A stretch of 64,000 bases of DNA from an uncultured Mucilaginibacter sp. (GTDB lineage Bacteria > Bacteroidota > Bacteroidia > Sphingobacteriales > Sphingobacteriaceae). Position 1 is the first letter of the stretch, and the number at the start of each line of letters is the position of its first letter. Below are positions 8,577-16,580 of the stretch, one piece after another. The stretch lies in the NCBI RefSeq assembly GCF_903893715.1, contig NZ_CAITNG010000047.1, positions 110,425-174,424 on the forward strand, in the 5' to 3' direction. Below the pieces are notes generated by a model. That model made no database searches. It saw only the letters and a program-made list of their open reading frames with translations, and was not told the DNA's origin. Made by a program: the position numbers and the translations under genes.

Positions 8577-9497
8577 ATGAAGAAGTATTTGATATTATTA
8601 GCCCTGCTTGCGCTTACCACAGGCTTAATGGCCCAAAAAGGTGATACAGAAAAGAAACCCGGCTCTACCGACGCGTTATTGAGTGCGTTAAGTACCGATA
8701 GCACTAAACAAGCCGACATTACCTTCCGTTCAACGCGGCTTATCCTATCGCAAACTACCGAAACGATACACAAAAATACGCTGAACTTTATGGTGATACA
8801 CCGTTTTGGCGATTTTTCGGGCACCAATGGTGGCGGTCAGATATTTTATGGTCTGGATGCTGTAAACGACGTGCACATCGGTTTTGAGTACGGCATTACC
8901 GACAATCTGAATGTTGACCTGGGCCGCAGCACCGTAGGCCGCCTGGTAAACCTTGATTTAAAATATGCCTTATTGAAACAAACTACCGATAACGGCATGC
9001 CGGTATCGTTTACCTTGTATGGCGGCGCGGCGGTAAATACTTATGGGGTATACACTGCTTTTGGCAACAGGATGAATTACCTGGCGCAGGCTATCCTGTC
9101 GAAAATTATTGCGCATAAGTTATCACTGCAAATTTCACCTACGTATGCGGATGATACAAGACCTAACCCCTATGTGCCCGGCAACGAAACTAACATTTTT
9201 TCGGTATCGGCGGCGGCACGCTTCAAATTCGCAAAACATGCCAGCGTGATTGTTGATTACGCGCATCCGTTTTCTGATTTCAGGAACAACAACAGCGCCT
9301 TTCACGACCCGCTGGGTTTTGGTATAGAAGTTGAAACCGGCGGGCACGTATTTACCATCAACGTTACCAATTCGCGCTCGGTATACGAAAACAACTACCT
9401 AAGCAATACACAGGAAAGTTATTCGGCGGGGCAATACCGCATTGGTTTTACTATTTCGCGTATATTCGATTTTAACCATAAAAGTACTTATAAGTAA
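8577..9497 (+). CDS. DUF5777 family beta-barrel protein
   Basis: A 306-residue exported protein with a signal peptide (about residues 1-19, ending LMA-Q). The segment TFRSTRLILSQTTETIHKNTLNFMVIHRFGDFSGTNGG is characteristic of DUF5777. The remainder is amphipathic beta-strand sequence typical of an outer-membrane barrel, including DVHIGFEYGITDNLNVDLGRS and the terminal strand YRIGFTISRIFDF. The function of the family is not established. As the last gene of the sigma factor operon and the partner of YceI it is probably an envelope component made under the same control. Confidence 0.8.
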   Translation: MKKYLILLALLALTTGLMAQKGDTEKKPGSTDALLSALSTDSTKQADITFRSTRLILSQTTETIHKNTLNFMVIHRFGDFSGTNGGGQIFYGLDAVNDVHIGFEYGITDNLNVDLGRSTVGRLVNLDLKYALLKQTTDNGMPVSFTLYGGAAVNTYGVYTAFGNRMNYLAQAILSKIIAHKLSLQISPTYADDTRPNPYVPGNETNIFSVSAAARFKFAKHASVIVDYAHPFSDFRNNNSAFHDPLGFGIEVETGGHVFTINVTNSRSVYENNYLSNTQESYSAGQYRIGFTISRIFDFNHKSTYK

Positions 9498-9615
9498 TTG
9501 GTTGAGTGGTGAGTTGTGGATAGGTGAATAGTTGAATAAATTGATTGTCTGCCCGCTATGCACCACTCAGCGCAAGCTTTTGTAAAGTTTTTATTAGGAC
9601 AAAGGCAAATTTTTC

Positions 9616-9623
9616 TATATTTG
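9616..9623 (+). promoter_or_regulatory. -7 element (TATATTTG) of the SRP RNA gene
   Basis: TATATTTG matches the Bacteroidota -7 consensus TAnnTTTG exactly and lies just before the first base of the SRP RNA stem, at the right distance for initiation at about 9628-9630. A clear -33 TTG was not found at normal spacing. Confidence 0.55.
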
Positions 9624-9627
9624 CCCC

Positions 9628-9727
9628 GGGGTAAGTCTTTTACGACCAGCTCCTCTTGAACTCCCCCAGGGTGGGAACGCAGCAAGGGTAGAGGGTTGTA
9701 GCGGTGCGATAAAAGGTGCTTACCCTT
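9628..9727 (+). ncRNA. ffs: Small bacterial signal recognition particle RNA (4.5S-like)
   Basis: About 100 bases that fold into one long hairpin. The ends pair (GGGTAAG near 9629-9635 with CTTACCC near 9719-9725) and the apical domain holds the conserved SRP core: the asymmetric-loop strand ACCAGCTCCTC, CCCCCAGGGTGGGAACGCAGC and AAGGGTAG. The 3' end runs into a T-rich tract that would end transcription. The RNA binds Ffh and directs ribosomes making membrane proteins to the membrane. The exact ends are estimated from the pairing. The region from 9498 to 9834 holds no other gene. Confidence 0.92.
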
Positions 9728-9834
9728 TTTTTATTTTTCTTTTTTTCGGGACATATGCCAGGCGGCAACTTCTTCCCGATAGCCTTCACTGATTTTTATT
9801 AGTAAATTGCAGGCCTAATCGTATATTCATAACA

Positions 9835-10794
9835 ATGCTTGATATTTTTATTGTGGGTGCCGGCCCTATTGGTTTGGCTTGCGGCTTAGCCGCTCAAAAA
9901 GCCGGTCTCAGTTTCGTAATTGTTGATAAAGGTTGTTTGGTCAACTCCCTGTACAACTACCCATCCACCATGACCTTCTTTTCCACTTCCGAGAAGCTGG
10001 AAATAGGCGGCATTCCATTCGTATCCAACAATGTAAAACCGGTGCGTGCCGAGGCATTGGAATACTATCGCCGTGTAGCGGTATCCAATAATATGCCCAT
10101 CAACTTATTTGAGGAGGTACTGAACATTGCACACCAAGATGGTGTCTACACCATAAGAACGGCTAAAACCGAATATCAGGCAAAATACGTTATCATTGCC
10201 ACAGGTTTTTATGATATAGCCGTTAAACTAAACATACCCGGCGAAGATCTGCCCAAAGTAAAGCACTATTACCAGGATCCGCATTACTATGCCATGCAAA
10301 AGGTATTGGTAGTGGGGGCGAGCAATTCTGCGGTCGATGTAGCTTTGGAAACCTACCGCAAAGGTGCCGGGGTAACCATGGTGGTGCGCGATGCTGACAT
10401 CAGTACGCGCGTTAAATACTGGGTACGGCCCGATATCATCAACCGGATAAAAGAGGGTAGCATTAAGGCTTATTTTAACAGCTCGCTGAAGGCGGTGCGC
10501 CAATACGAGGTTGACATTGAAACACCCGAAGGCATCGTAACCATTCCCAACGATTTTGTAATGGCCATGACGGGCTATAAACCTAACTTCGAATTTTTAA
10601 AGAAGATAGGTATCAACCTTTCCGCAGATGATAATTTGTTGCCCCAGTACAACCCCGAAACCATGGAAACCCATTTGCCCGGCCTTTACCTCGCCGGTGT
10701 GGTTTGCGGCGGTATGGATACGCATTTATGGTTTATCGAAAACTCGCGCGTGCATGCGGAGATGATTATTGGGGACATTGTGACCAAACGATAA
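9835..10794 (+). CDS. ypdA: YpdA family thiol disulfide reductase (putative bacillithiol disulfide reductase)
   Basis: A 319-residue FAD/NAD(P)H-dependent oxidoreductase related to thioredoxin reductase but without a CxxC redox pair. The FAD-binding Rossmann motif is GAGPIGLACGLAA (about residues 7-19), the NAD(P)H motif is VVGASNSAVDVALE (about 160-173), and the C-terminal FAD contact is LPGLYLAGVVCGG. The segment NSLYNYPSTMTFFSTSEKLEIGGIPF is diagnostic of YpdA. In Firmicutes the family reduces bacillithiol disulfide; many Bacteroidota also make bacillithiol, so the same role is likely. It is monocistronic. Confidence 0.9.
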   Translation: MLDIFIVGAGPIGLACGLAAQKAGLSFVIVDKGCLVNSLYNYPSTMTFFSTSEKLEIGGIPFVSNNVKPVRAEALEYYRRVAVSNNMPINLFEEVLNIAHQDGVYTIRTAKTEYQAKYVIIATGFYDIAVKLNIPGEDLPKVKHYYQDPHYYAMQKVLVVGASNSAVDVALETYRKGAGVTMVVRDADISTRVKYWVRPDIINRIKEGSIKAYFNSSLKAVRQYEVDIETPEGIVTIPNDFVMAMTGYKPNFEFLKKIGINLSADDNLLPQYNPETMETHLPGLYLAGVVCGGMDTHLWFIENSRVHAEMIIGDIVTKR

Positions 10795-10871
10795 ATTTTA
10801 CTGCAGGCAAGCAAATTTCATTGTTTTAAATCAGCTATTTACAATTGATTATTTTCGATTATCTTTAGCTG

Positions 10872-11945
10872 ATGAAGAAACATTACCGGCACGAAAAAGA
10901 CTGTCTGAACTGCGGAGCTGAACTACAAGGCCATTTTTGCCATGTTTGCGGGCAAGAGAACCTGCAGATAAAGGAGAACTTCGGGCACCTGATGAGCCAT
11001 GCCATTGCCGATTACTTTCATTTTGATGAAAAGTTTTTTCACACCATGAAACCCCTGTTGTTTCAGCCGGGCAAACTAACGGTCGATTATATGGCCGGCA
11101 AGCGTACCCAATACCTACACCCCATCCGTATATACATCTTTATCAGCTTGATTTTCTTTTTGCTGTATTTCAGTAACGACAGCAAAGTCGAAAAAAAGTC
11201 GGTTACCGTAAGACCTTTTAACAAAGAGCATTTTTTAGATAGCCTGAGCAAAGCCGTGGGTAAAGACGGTTTGGACCTTGGGATAACACATATCACAAAA
11301 GAACAATTAAAAAGCGGCCTGGTCGATGTTAAAGTCAGTGCTGACGGCAGGGATACCAATATAACAATAGGACCACCATCCCTCAAAAGGTTAAGTGAGA
11401 TTGGCAGCAGTACTAAAGACACCAGCTATGAGCAATATTTGCAATCGCAGCAAAAACTTGCCCCTGCCGACCGCGACGGTTTTATAAGCCGTTACTTCGA
11501 GAAAAAGAACCTGGAATGGAAAAGCAAGGGGCTAACACCCCGGGAAGCGGTATCAGAGTCGTTTAAGCATAATTTCCCTAAATTGATGTTTTTCCTTGTT
11601 CCCCTTTTTGCGGTGTTGCTGAGGTTAGTATTTTGGAAGAACCATAAGTTTTATGTGGAGCATCTCATCTACGCATTTCACCTGCATTGTTTTTTCTTTT
11701 TGTTTTTAACCCTGGTGATGCTGATAAAAATGGCCTTGCCGGTTTCATGGTCGGCTGTGGGCGGTTGGGTGAGTTTTTTGGCTACTGTTGGGGTGATATG
11801 GTATGTTTACCGGTCATTAAGGGTGTTGTACCACCGCAGCCGGTGGCGTACCGTTAGCAAGATGATTGGTTTATCGTTTATGTACATGATAACCTTCTCT
11901 GTTTGTGTAAGTATCTTTTTGGTCATAGTTGCCGCTTTCGGTTAA
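10872..11945 (+). CDS. DUF3667 family membrane protein with N-terminal zinc ribbon
   Basis: A 357-residue protein. It opens with a zinc-ribbon pattern CLNCGAELQGHFCHVCGQ (about residues 11-28), followed by the DUF3667 signature LLFQPGKLTVDYMAGKRTQYLHPIRIYIFISLIFFLLYF, whose end is the first membrane segment (about 86-104). A soluble region of ~120 residues follows, then three or four helices between about 240 and 355. The function is not known. The family is common in Bacteroidota and lies in varied contexts. It stands alone on the forward strand after ypdA. Confidence 0.8.
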   Translation: MKKHYRHEKDCLNCGAELQGHFCHVCGQENLQIKENFGHLMSHAIADYFHFDEKFFHTMKPLLFQPGKLTVDYMAGKRTQYLHPIRIYIFISLIFFLLYFSNDSKVEKKSVTVRPFNKEHFLDSLSKAVGKDGLDLGITHITKEQLKSGLVDVKVSADGRDTNITIGPPSLKRLSEIGSSTKDTSYEQYLQSQQKLAPADRDGFISRYFEKKNLEWKSKGLTPREAVSESFKHNFPKLMFFLVPLFAVLLRLVFWKNHKFYVEHLIYAFHLHCFFFLFLTLVMLIKMALPVSWSAVGGWVSFLATVGVIWYVYRSLRVLYHRSRWRTVSKMIGLSFMYMITFSVCVSIFLVIVAAFG

Positions 11946-12010
11946 GTTTATTTTTAATTAAAACATTGTCGGTTTAGTTTGGTTATCAACACATAACAAA
12001 CTAAATAAAC

Positions 12011-12226
12011 ATGAAAAAGATATTGTTTTTATTAGCCTTTGTAACCCTCACGATAGGTGCAATGGCCCAACAAAAAGTGGTAAAAGACGAAGTTAAAGTT
12101 AAGAAAACCACTACCCCAATGCAAAAGGTACATAATGTGTTCAGTAAACACAAACAGTATAGCGGTACAAAAACCAAACACGTTAAAAAGGTTGAAAAAG
12201 CAGTAACGGTAAAAAAAGAAGATTGA
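12011..12226 (+). CDS. Small lysine-rich secreted protein
   Basis: A 71-residue protein with a signal peptide (about residues 1-19, LLFLLAFVTLTIGAMA-Q) followed by ~50 mature residues extremely rich in Lys, Val and Thr (KDEVKVKKTTTPMQKVH ... KTKHVKKVEKAVTVKKED). The mature part has no recognisable domain. A perfect intrinsic terminator starts two bases after the stop, which supports a genuine, separately transcribed gene. Basic exported miniproteins of this kind are often envelope-associated, but I cannot assign a role. Confidence 0.7.
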   Translation: MKKILFLLAFVTLTIGAMAQQKVVKDEVKVKKTTTPMQKVHNVFSKHKQYSGTKTKHVKKVEKAVTVKKED

Positions 12227-12227
12227 G

Positions 12228-12260
12228 AAAAAGGGGAAGCGAAAGCTTCCCCTTTTTGTT
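12228..12260 (+). terminator. Rho-independent terminator
   Basis: A perfect stem AAAAGGGGAAGC / GCTTCCCCTTTT with a GAAA tetraloop, then a T-run, directly after the small secreted protein gene. Confidence 0.95.
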
Positions 12261-12305
12261 TTTTGCTGCAGTTTAAAGTAATTTTATGGCAACAATAAAG
12301 GTTGC

Positions 12306-12842
12306 ATGCAAAGCATTGGCGAAAACTACCTGTTGAACAGTAAGAAATTGTTTGCCTATTATAAATCGTTAGGCGATAAGGCTATTGAGCGCACCAGCGA
12401 AGATGACCTGCATTGGCAGTACAATGCCCAATCAAACAGTATGGCCGCCATTATCAAACACATGGCAGGTAATTCGTTATCACGCTGGACGGATTTTTTG
12501 ACTACTGATGGCGAAAAACCATGGCGCAATCGCGATAATGAGTTTGAAGACGAGCACTTGTCGAAAGCAAAACTCATTGCTTACTGGAACAAAGGCTGGC
12601 AATGCCTTTTTGATGCCATCGACCCGCTTACACACAACGACTTATTAAAAACCATTTATATCCGCGGCGAAGCGCATACGGTTATTGAAGCTATTAACCG
12701 GCAGTTGGCGCATTTAACTATGCATGTGGGGCAAATTGTTTTCATCGCTAAAATGATAGCGGGGGATGATTGGGTTTCGTTAACGATACCCAAGGGGAAG
12801 TCGAAAGAGTTTAATAATCAGAAGTTTGGGGGAGTGAAGTAA
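12306..12842 (+). CDS. DUF1572 family protein (DinB-like four-helix fold)
   Basis: A 178-residue protein of the DUF1572 branch of the DinB/YfiT four-helix-bundle superfamily. The start LLNSKKLFAYYKSLGDKAIERTSEDDLHW, the IIKHMAGNSLSRWTDFLTTDGEKPWRNRD segment and the final helix INRQLAHLTMHVGQIVFIAKM are typical. Three histidines in these helices (in IIKHMAGN, AHLTMH and nearby) are the expected metal-binding set. Relatives include thiol-dependent transferases that use bacillithiol; the presence of ypdA nearby makes that a reasonable but unproven idea here. It is a single gene after a terminator. Confidence 0.8.
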   Translation: MQSIGENYLLNSKKLFAYYKSLGDKAIERTSEDDLHWQYNAQSNSMAAIIKHMAGNSLSRWTDFLTTDGEKPWRNRDNEFEDEHLSKAKLIAYWNKGWQCLFDAIDPLTHNDLLKTIYIRGEAHTVIEAINRQLAHLTMHVGQIVFIAKMIAGDDWVSLTIPKGKSKEFNNQKFGGVK

Positions 12843-12870
12843 ATATATCCCGGATTGCGAAACAATTCCT

Positions 12871-12893
12871 CATTTGCACATCCGCACATTAAA
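12871..12893. repeat. Dispersed ATTTGCACAT / GCACATTAAA word
   Basis: CATTTGCACATCCGCACATTAAA-type sequence between two genes. Closely related strings occur at 15983-16018 and 59448-59482, always in intergenic DNA. Confidence 0.6.
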
Positions 12894-12894
12894 G

Positions 12895-14103
12895 TCAATC
12901 CCTACTTAACTTAACCCTATACAATATCCCAATCCCCACATAATCGGCTTCCGTTCGGTGCAGGTATTGTTTTGCTTCGAGGGCGAACGAGGGCGTGATA
13001 AAGTATTTGCCGCCAAAATCCCAATACCAGTTTGGTGGGTCGGGGTGAAAACCTTTAAGGCCCTGATAAGCATTAAAGTGCAGGTATTGCCCATAATTGA
13101 TATCGAATACTACGCGGCCTAAGTAAATATCGGGGCCGGCGCTTATGCCAACCGTCCAACGGTCATAACTGCTGGCCAGCTCCTGGAAGGTGGCATAAAA
13201 ATGGTTAATGGTTTGTATGGTATCGAGCGTGGTGTAATAATATATGGCATCGGCACCCAGTTTAAAGCCAAACAACGAGTTAAAACGGTAGGTGTAGCCA
13301 GCGTAAAAACCCGATTTGTACAGGTGCGAAGTAGCAGTACGCTGGTACTGGCTTTCGGCAGGGCTAATACCCTGATTAGTTTGAAAAAGTCCCCGCCGCC
13401 CGATATTAGCACCAAACTCAAACGAGTGTTTGGCAAAGGTTTTATACTTTTCGTTAGTTTGCGAGGTGCCCGGGCCCGCTTTGTCGATATCATGGTCGAT
13501 GCCGATGGAGGCGTTCAATACATTCACCCCATCGTTGGGCAGCTTTACCGCGGCGTTCGAGTAGTGGTAAATATCGATACCGGCCAATAGCCGGGTGGTT
13601 TTTGAAACCGGGGTAACTACTTTTAGCCCCGCCTGGGCTGTAAAGTTGATATGGCTGCCAATTAGCGGATTGTTATCGGTATAATAGTCTTGAGTAGCAT
13701 ACGCGAAACCAAAGCCGGGTGTAACCCTTACGTCGGTAGCGCCAATGTTGAACAGCGAGATATCCAAACGGCTTGTCAGCCCGAATACATTGCCCAAAAT
13801 ACCCGTGCTGCCCGGCTGTTTAACCAAATATGCACCATCCAACTGACGATAGGAGGCTGCGAAGCTGATGCGTTTTACCCTAAACATGCGTACCCAAGGG
13901 GCCTCGTTATTGGCCATGTTGAGGTGATAAGTAGCTTCGACGCCATAAAACTGGCCTTTTAATGTATTCCCCTCGCCCGAAAACATTTGCAGGCCATATA
14001 CCGGCGAAAATTCAATACTGTTTTGTTTGTCCTGCGCGCGGGCATGTTGTAAAGACAGGCAAGTAAAAATGAAGAAAGGAAAAAAGGTAAATTTTTGGTC
14101 CAT
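12895..14103 (-). CDS. PagL-like acyloxyacyl hydrolase / lipid A 3-O-deacylase family barrel
   Basis: A 402-residue outer-membrane protein with a signal peptide (about residues 1-23, ending ARA-Q). It is beta-strand rich throughout. The segment GIDIYHYSNAAVKLPNDGVNVLNASIGI (about 178-205) fits the PagL active-site pattern His-x-Ser-N followed by a conserved N and G, and ALEAKQYLHRTEADYVGIGILYRV closes the barrel. PagL enzymes remove an acyl chain from lipid A in the outer membrane. At ~400 residues it is about twice the size of proteobacterial PagL, as is usual for Bacteroidota members. I am confident of the barrel, less so of the hydrolase activity. Confidence 0.65.
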   Translation of the reverse strand: MDQKFTFFPFFIFTCLSLQHARAQDKQNSIEFSPVYGLQMFSGEGNTLKGQFYGVEATYHLNMANNEAPWVRMFRVKRISFAASYRQLDGAYLVKQPGSTGILGNVFGLTSRLDISLFNIGATDVRVTPGFGFAYATQDYYTDNNPLIGSHINFTAQAGLKVVTPVSKTTRLLAGIDIYHYSNAAVKLPNDGVNVLNASIGIDHDIDKAGPGTSQTNEKYKTFAKHSFEFGANIGRRGLFQTNQGISPAESQYQRTATSHLYKSGFYAGYTYRFNSLFGFKLGADAIYYYTTLDTIQTINHFYATFQELASSYDRWTVGISAGPDIYLGRVVFDINYGQYLHFNAYQGLKGFHPDPPNWYWDFGGKYFITPSFALEAKQYLHRTEADYVGIGILYRVKLSRD

Positions 14104-14192
14104 AGGTACGCTAAATCAACATATAACGGACAAATATGAATAAATGTTTGGGTATATGGGTTTAGGCAGTGTATTTATTATAGGATGTTATT

Positions 14193-14248
14193 GCCACGAA
14201 GGCACAAAGACACGAAGTTTTTATTTTGTGACTTGGCGTCTTAGTGGC
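14193..14248. repeat. GCCACGAAGGCACAAAGACACGAAG dispersed hairpin repeat
   Basis: A GCCAC...GTGGC imperfect inverted repeat of 56 bp. Its left arm resembles the sequence at 15638-15660. Its right end overlaps the last codons of the WYL regulator: the GCCACTAA at the repeat tip supplies the final residue and stop codon. Confidence 0.6.
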
Positions 14249-15212
14249 TCGAAATAAACTCACGTTCAGATAGTTGTTTGTTGATACCGGCCAGTATTTT
14301 TGCGATCTTGATTTTTAAGAGTTCGTTGCTCACAATCTGGGCCATATCGGCAAACATGATGAACCAGCGGGCAAAACCTTCTATCGAATTGGTTAAAAAG
14401 GTCATTTCCAGATAGTCGCCATCTTCCTTTTCGGATACGAAACCCATGTAAAATTTTTGGTCGTTGATGTGCGGTATGATGGATTTTTCTATCCGGATAA
14501 CGATGGTTTGCAGGTCGTTCTCTTTACCAACTTTACCTAAATATTCTTTCAGGGTGGGGTGTTGCCCGGTAAATAAATCATCTGATACCATGAGACTTTG
14601 TATCCGGTCGATACGGAAATCGCGGTAGTCTGAACGTAATCGGCACCAGGCAATCAGGTGCCAAAAGTTATCGGCATAGAATATCCCAACCGGCTCCATA
14701 TCGCGTTTTGTTCGTTCCTGGCTGTGGTTGGCAAAATATTGCAGGCTAAGCACCCGTTTTTCGGATATCCCTTTTAAAATATTCTGAATAGGGTTTATTC
14801 CCTCCGGTTTATTACCAACGCGCCTGCTTTTCAGTACTTCAATTCGCTGGTCTATCTGTTCCAAAAAATCCTTATCGGCACTGCGCAATACCGCCCTTAC
14901 TTTGTACATGGCCGATTTATAACTTTCTTCCGTTGTGGCATCCGTCAGTTTTTCCATAAACTTTTCGGCGGTAAGGAAAGCTGTCGCTTCTTCTTTGGTA
15001 AACATCACTGGCGGCAGGCGGTACCCGTCCATAATGGAATAGCCCACACCGGCCTCGCCAATAATGGGGATGCCGGCCTCTTCCAATGTTTTTACATCCC
15101 GGTAAACGGTGCGCAGGCTGATGCCGAAGCGTTCGGCAATATCATAGGCCTTTACCACCCGCCTCGACTGGAGCTGGATTAATATGGCGGTAATACGGTC
15201 GATGCGGTTCAT
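14241..15212 (-). CDS. WYL-domain transcriptional regulator (YafY-like)
   Basis: A 323-residue regulator. The N-terminal DeoR-type winged helix (about residues 1-60) includes NRIDRITAILIQLQSRRVVKAYDIAERFGISLRTVYRDVKTLEEAGIP. A WYL domain (about 140-220) follows with KRVLSLQYF ... REMEP-like RDMEPVGIFYADNFWHLIAWCRLRSDYRDFRIDRI, and the C-terminal WCX extension completes it. WYL domains bind nucleotide or nucleic-acid ligands and often control DNA-damage or defence genes. I prefer the ATG giving MNRIDR; an upstream ATG would add six residues. The last codon and stop lie inside a dispersed repeat. No neighbouring target operon is obvious. Confidence 0.9.
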   Translation of the reverse strand: MNRIDRITAILIQLQSRRVVKAYDIAERFGISLRTVYRDVKTLEEAGIPIIGEAGVGYSIMDGYRLPPVMFTKEEATAFLTAEKFMEKLTDATTEESYKSAMYKVRAVLRSADKDFLEQIDQRIEVLKSRRVGNKPEGINPIQNILKGISEKRVLSLQYFANHSQERTKRDMEPVGIFYADNFWHLIAWCRLRSDYRDFRIDRIQSLMVSDDLFTGQHPTLKEYLGKVGKENDLQTIVIRIEKSIIPHINDQKFYMGFVSEKEDGDYLEMTFLTNSIEGFARWFIMFADMAQIVSNELLKIKIAKILAGINKQLSEREFISSH

Positions 15213-15306
15213 GGTAATAAAGCTAAGCAATTATAGCTTAAACACAATAATAGGGCGGCATTTTCGTATACCATAGTTAACAACCGACACACCACAATTG
15301 TTCACG

Positions 15307-15516
15307 ATGAAGAAATTCTACCTCTTTTTGATCCTCATTTCGGCGGCTTTGGTTTGCCTAAACATCAGGTGCGCCAAAATCAATAAGGACCAGCCCTGCG
15401 GCATATACCAGCAAAACCAAAGCCAGTTGTTTAAAAGTACCGATAGCCGCTGCTATTACCTCGATAATTCGGGAAACAAAGTTTATGTAAACAACTCGAA
15501 CTGCACTTGTTTTTAG
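15307..15516 (+). CDS. Small exported cysteine-containing protein (possible lipoprotein)
   Basis: A 69-residue protein starting at the ATG (an in-frame TTG nine bases upstream is possible). A strong hydrophobic signal (about residues 5-18, YLFLILISAALVCLNI) leads to a short mature part with four cysteines (CAKINKDQPCG ... SRCYYLD ... NCTCF). The C after LNIR might be a lipoprotein Cys but the -1 Arg is poor for signal peptidase II; a disulfide-bonded secreted peptide is the alternative. No family is recognised. It is divergent from the WYL regulator. Confidence 0.6.
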   Translation: MKKFYLFLILISAALVCLNIRCAKINKDQPCGIYQQNQSQLFKSTDSRCYYLDNSGNKVYVNNSNCTCF

Positions 15517-15535
15517 CCTCATCCAAACCCTCTCC

Positions 15536-15555
15536 ATCCCGATAGCTATCGGGAT
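15536..15555. repeat. 20-bp palindrome ATCCCGATAGCTATCGGGAT, copy 2
   Basis: Perfect palindrome just downstream of the small cysteine-containing protein; it contains the same 18-mer found at four other sites in the window. Confidence 0.9.
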
Positions 15556-15617
15556 CAATTTCGAATTTATTTTGATTGATAATGATGCCCTACTTTTTGC
15601 TAATATCATCGAAAAAG

Positions 15618-15992
15618 CGTATATTGTATGGATGTTAGCCACAAAGGCACGAAGACACAAAAGGTGGTTTAAAGGTTAAAATATTTCTTACTTTTTCCCC
15701 CCTTTATTTGAATCAAGAGCCGAGAATCAAGAGTCAAGAAAAATCGAAAACACCCATAAATACCCATAATGATTAGCAAGGCGCATGGAGCTATGCGCAA
15801 AGCGTCAAGAAGCAAGAGGTAATTTTTAGATTGTAACAAACACCCATAAATACCCATGATGAAGACGGAATCCCGATAGCTATCGGGAGGAAAATGGAAG
15901 ATGGAAAAGGAACCGGGAAATTCGAAATCAAACATCCGACATCCGAAATAAAAAAATGAAACACCCATAAATACCCATGTCAGCATTTGCAC
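15618..15992 (-). repeat. Compound dispersed repeat block (MGIYGC-type), inverted relative to 27.1-27.5 kb
   Basis: This fills the gap between 15517 and 16103. It holds three copies of the 18-mer ACACCCATAAATACCCAT (15750-15767, 15840-15857, 15961-15978), a GCCACAAAGGCACGAAGACAC word (15638-15660), a 25-bp box AAAATATTTC...CCCCCC (15678-15702) whose reverse complement is at 57656-57680, and a copy of the 18-bp palindrome. Between copies 1 and 2 lies ~72 bp that matches the segment 27350-27421 in inverse orientation with few mismatches. An open frame runs through it on the reverse strand, but the pattern of differences does not look like selection on a protein. Confidence 0.85.
15871..15888. 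repeat. 18-bp palindrome TCCCGATAGCTATCGGGA, copy 3
   Basis: Exact copy of the window-wide palindrome, inside the compound repeat block. Confidence 0.9.
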
Positions 15993-16050
15993 ATAGGCAC
16001 ATTAAAAAATTTGCACATTGTAATATTATGGTTTCCTAACTAATGTGGTA

Positions 16051-16081
16051 TTGGTAAAGTGTTTTTAAGCACTTATATTTG
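16051..16081 (+). promoter_or_regulatory. Bacteroidota promoter for the molybdenum hydroxylase operon
   Basis: TTG (16051-16053), 20 bases, then TATATTTG (16074-16081): a full match to the Bacteroidota -33/-7 consensus. Transcription would begin near 16088, giving a leader of about 16 bases before the ATG at 16104. Confidence 0.75.
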
Positions 16082-16103
16082 GAAGACAAAAAATTAACCT
16101 TTT

Positions 16104-16580
16104 ATGGCCAAATACACGCTTTCCGTCAACAACAAAGCCATGTCTGTTGAAGCTGATGAGGATACCCCGCTTTTATGGGTATTGCGCGATCATTTGAATT
16201 TAGTTGGTACCAAGTACGGTTGCGGTATTGCGCAATGCGGTGCCTGCACGGTGCATATCAACGGTGCGGCGGTTCGCAGCTGCCAGTACCCGGTAGCGGC
16301 GGTTGGTGCCGGCAAAGTGTTGACTATTGAGGGCCTGAGCCCGACAGGGACGCACCCTGTGCAATTGGCCTGGGAAGAAATGGACGTGCCGCAATGCGGC
16401 TACTGCCAGGGAGGGCAAATTATGGCGGCTGTGGCCCTGCTGAAAACGCACCCCAACCCCACGGATGACGACATTGATAAGTTGATGACCAATATATGCC
16501 GCTGCGGTACGCATTACCGTATACGAAAGGCCATACACCTGGCAGCCGGTAAAATGACCCCTAAAGCAGCAAAAGTATGA
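16104..16580 (+). CDS. iorA: (2Fe-2S)-binding subunit of isoquinoline 1-oxidoreductase-type molybdenum hydroxylase
   Basis: A 158-residue electron-transfer subunit with two [2Fe-2S] sites. The plant-ferredoxin-type cluster is held by [23 protein letters not shown] (about residues 39-61) and the second, helical cluster by [12 protein letters not shown] (about 98-109) and [12 protein letters not shown] (about 132-143). These subunits pass electrons from the molybdenum site of the partner to an external acceptor, often a cytochrome. The stop overlaps the start of the large subunit by four bases, so the two are co-translated. A near-consensus promoter lies immediately upstream. The natural substrate (an N-heterocycle or an aldehyde) cannot be read from the sequence. 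Confidence 0.9.
   Translation: MAKYTLSVNNKAMSVEADEDTPLLWVLRDHLNLVGTKYGCGIAQCGACTVHINGAAVRSCQYPVAAVGAGKVLTIEGLSPTGTHPVQLAWEEMDVPQCGYCQGGQIMAAVALLKTHPNPTDDDIDKLMTNICRCGTHYRIRKAIHLAAGKMTPKAAKV

Noticed and set aside
15750..15978. CRISPR-like spacing of the 18-mer repeats
   Set aside because: Spacers are 72-103 bases, recur between the two blocks and consist of dispersed words, and there are no cas genes.
15669..15992. Open frame on the reverse strand with MGIYGC repeats (107 residues), and the similar forward frame at 27200-27598
   Set aside because: The similarity comes from the DNA repeat; differences between copies fall about equally on synonymous and non-synonymous positions, and the rest of each frame is translated TTCCATCTTCC-type words.
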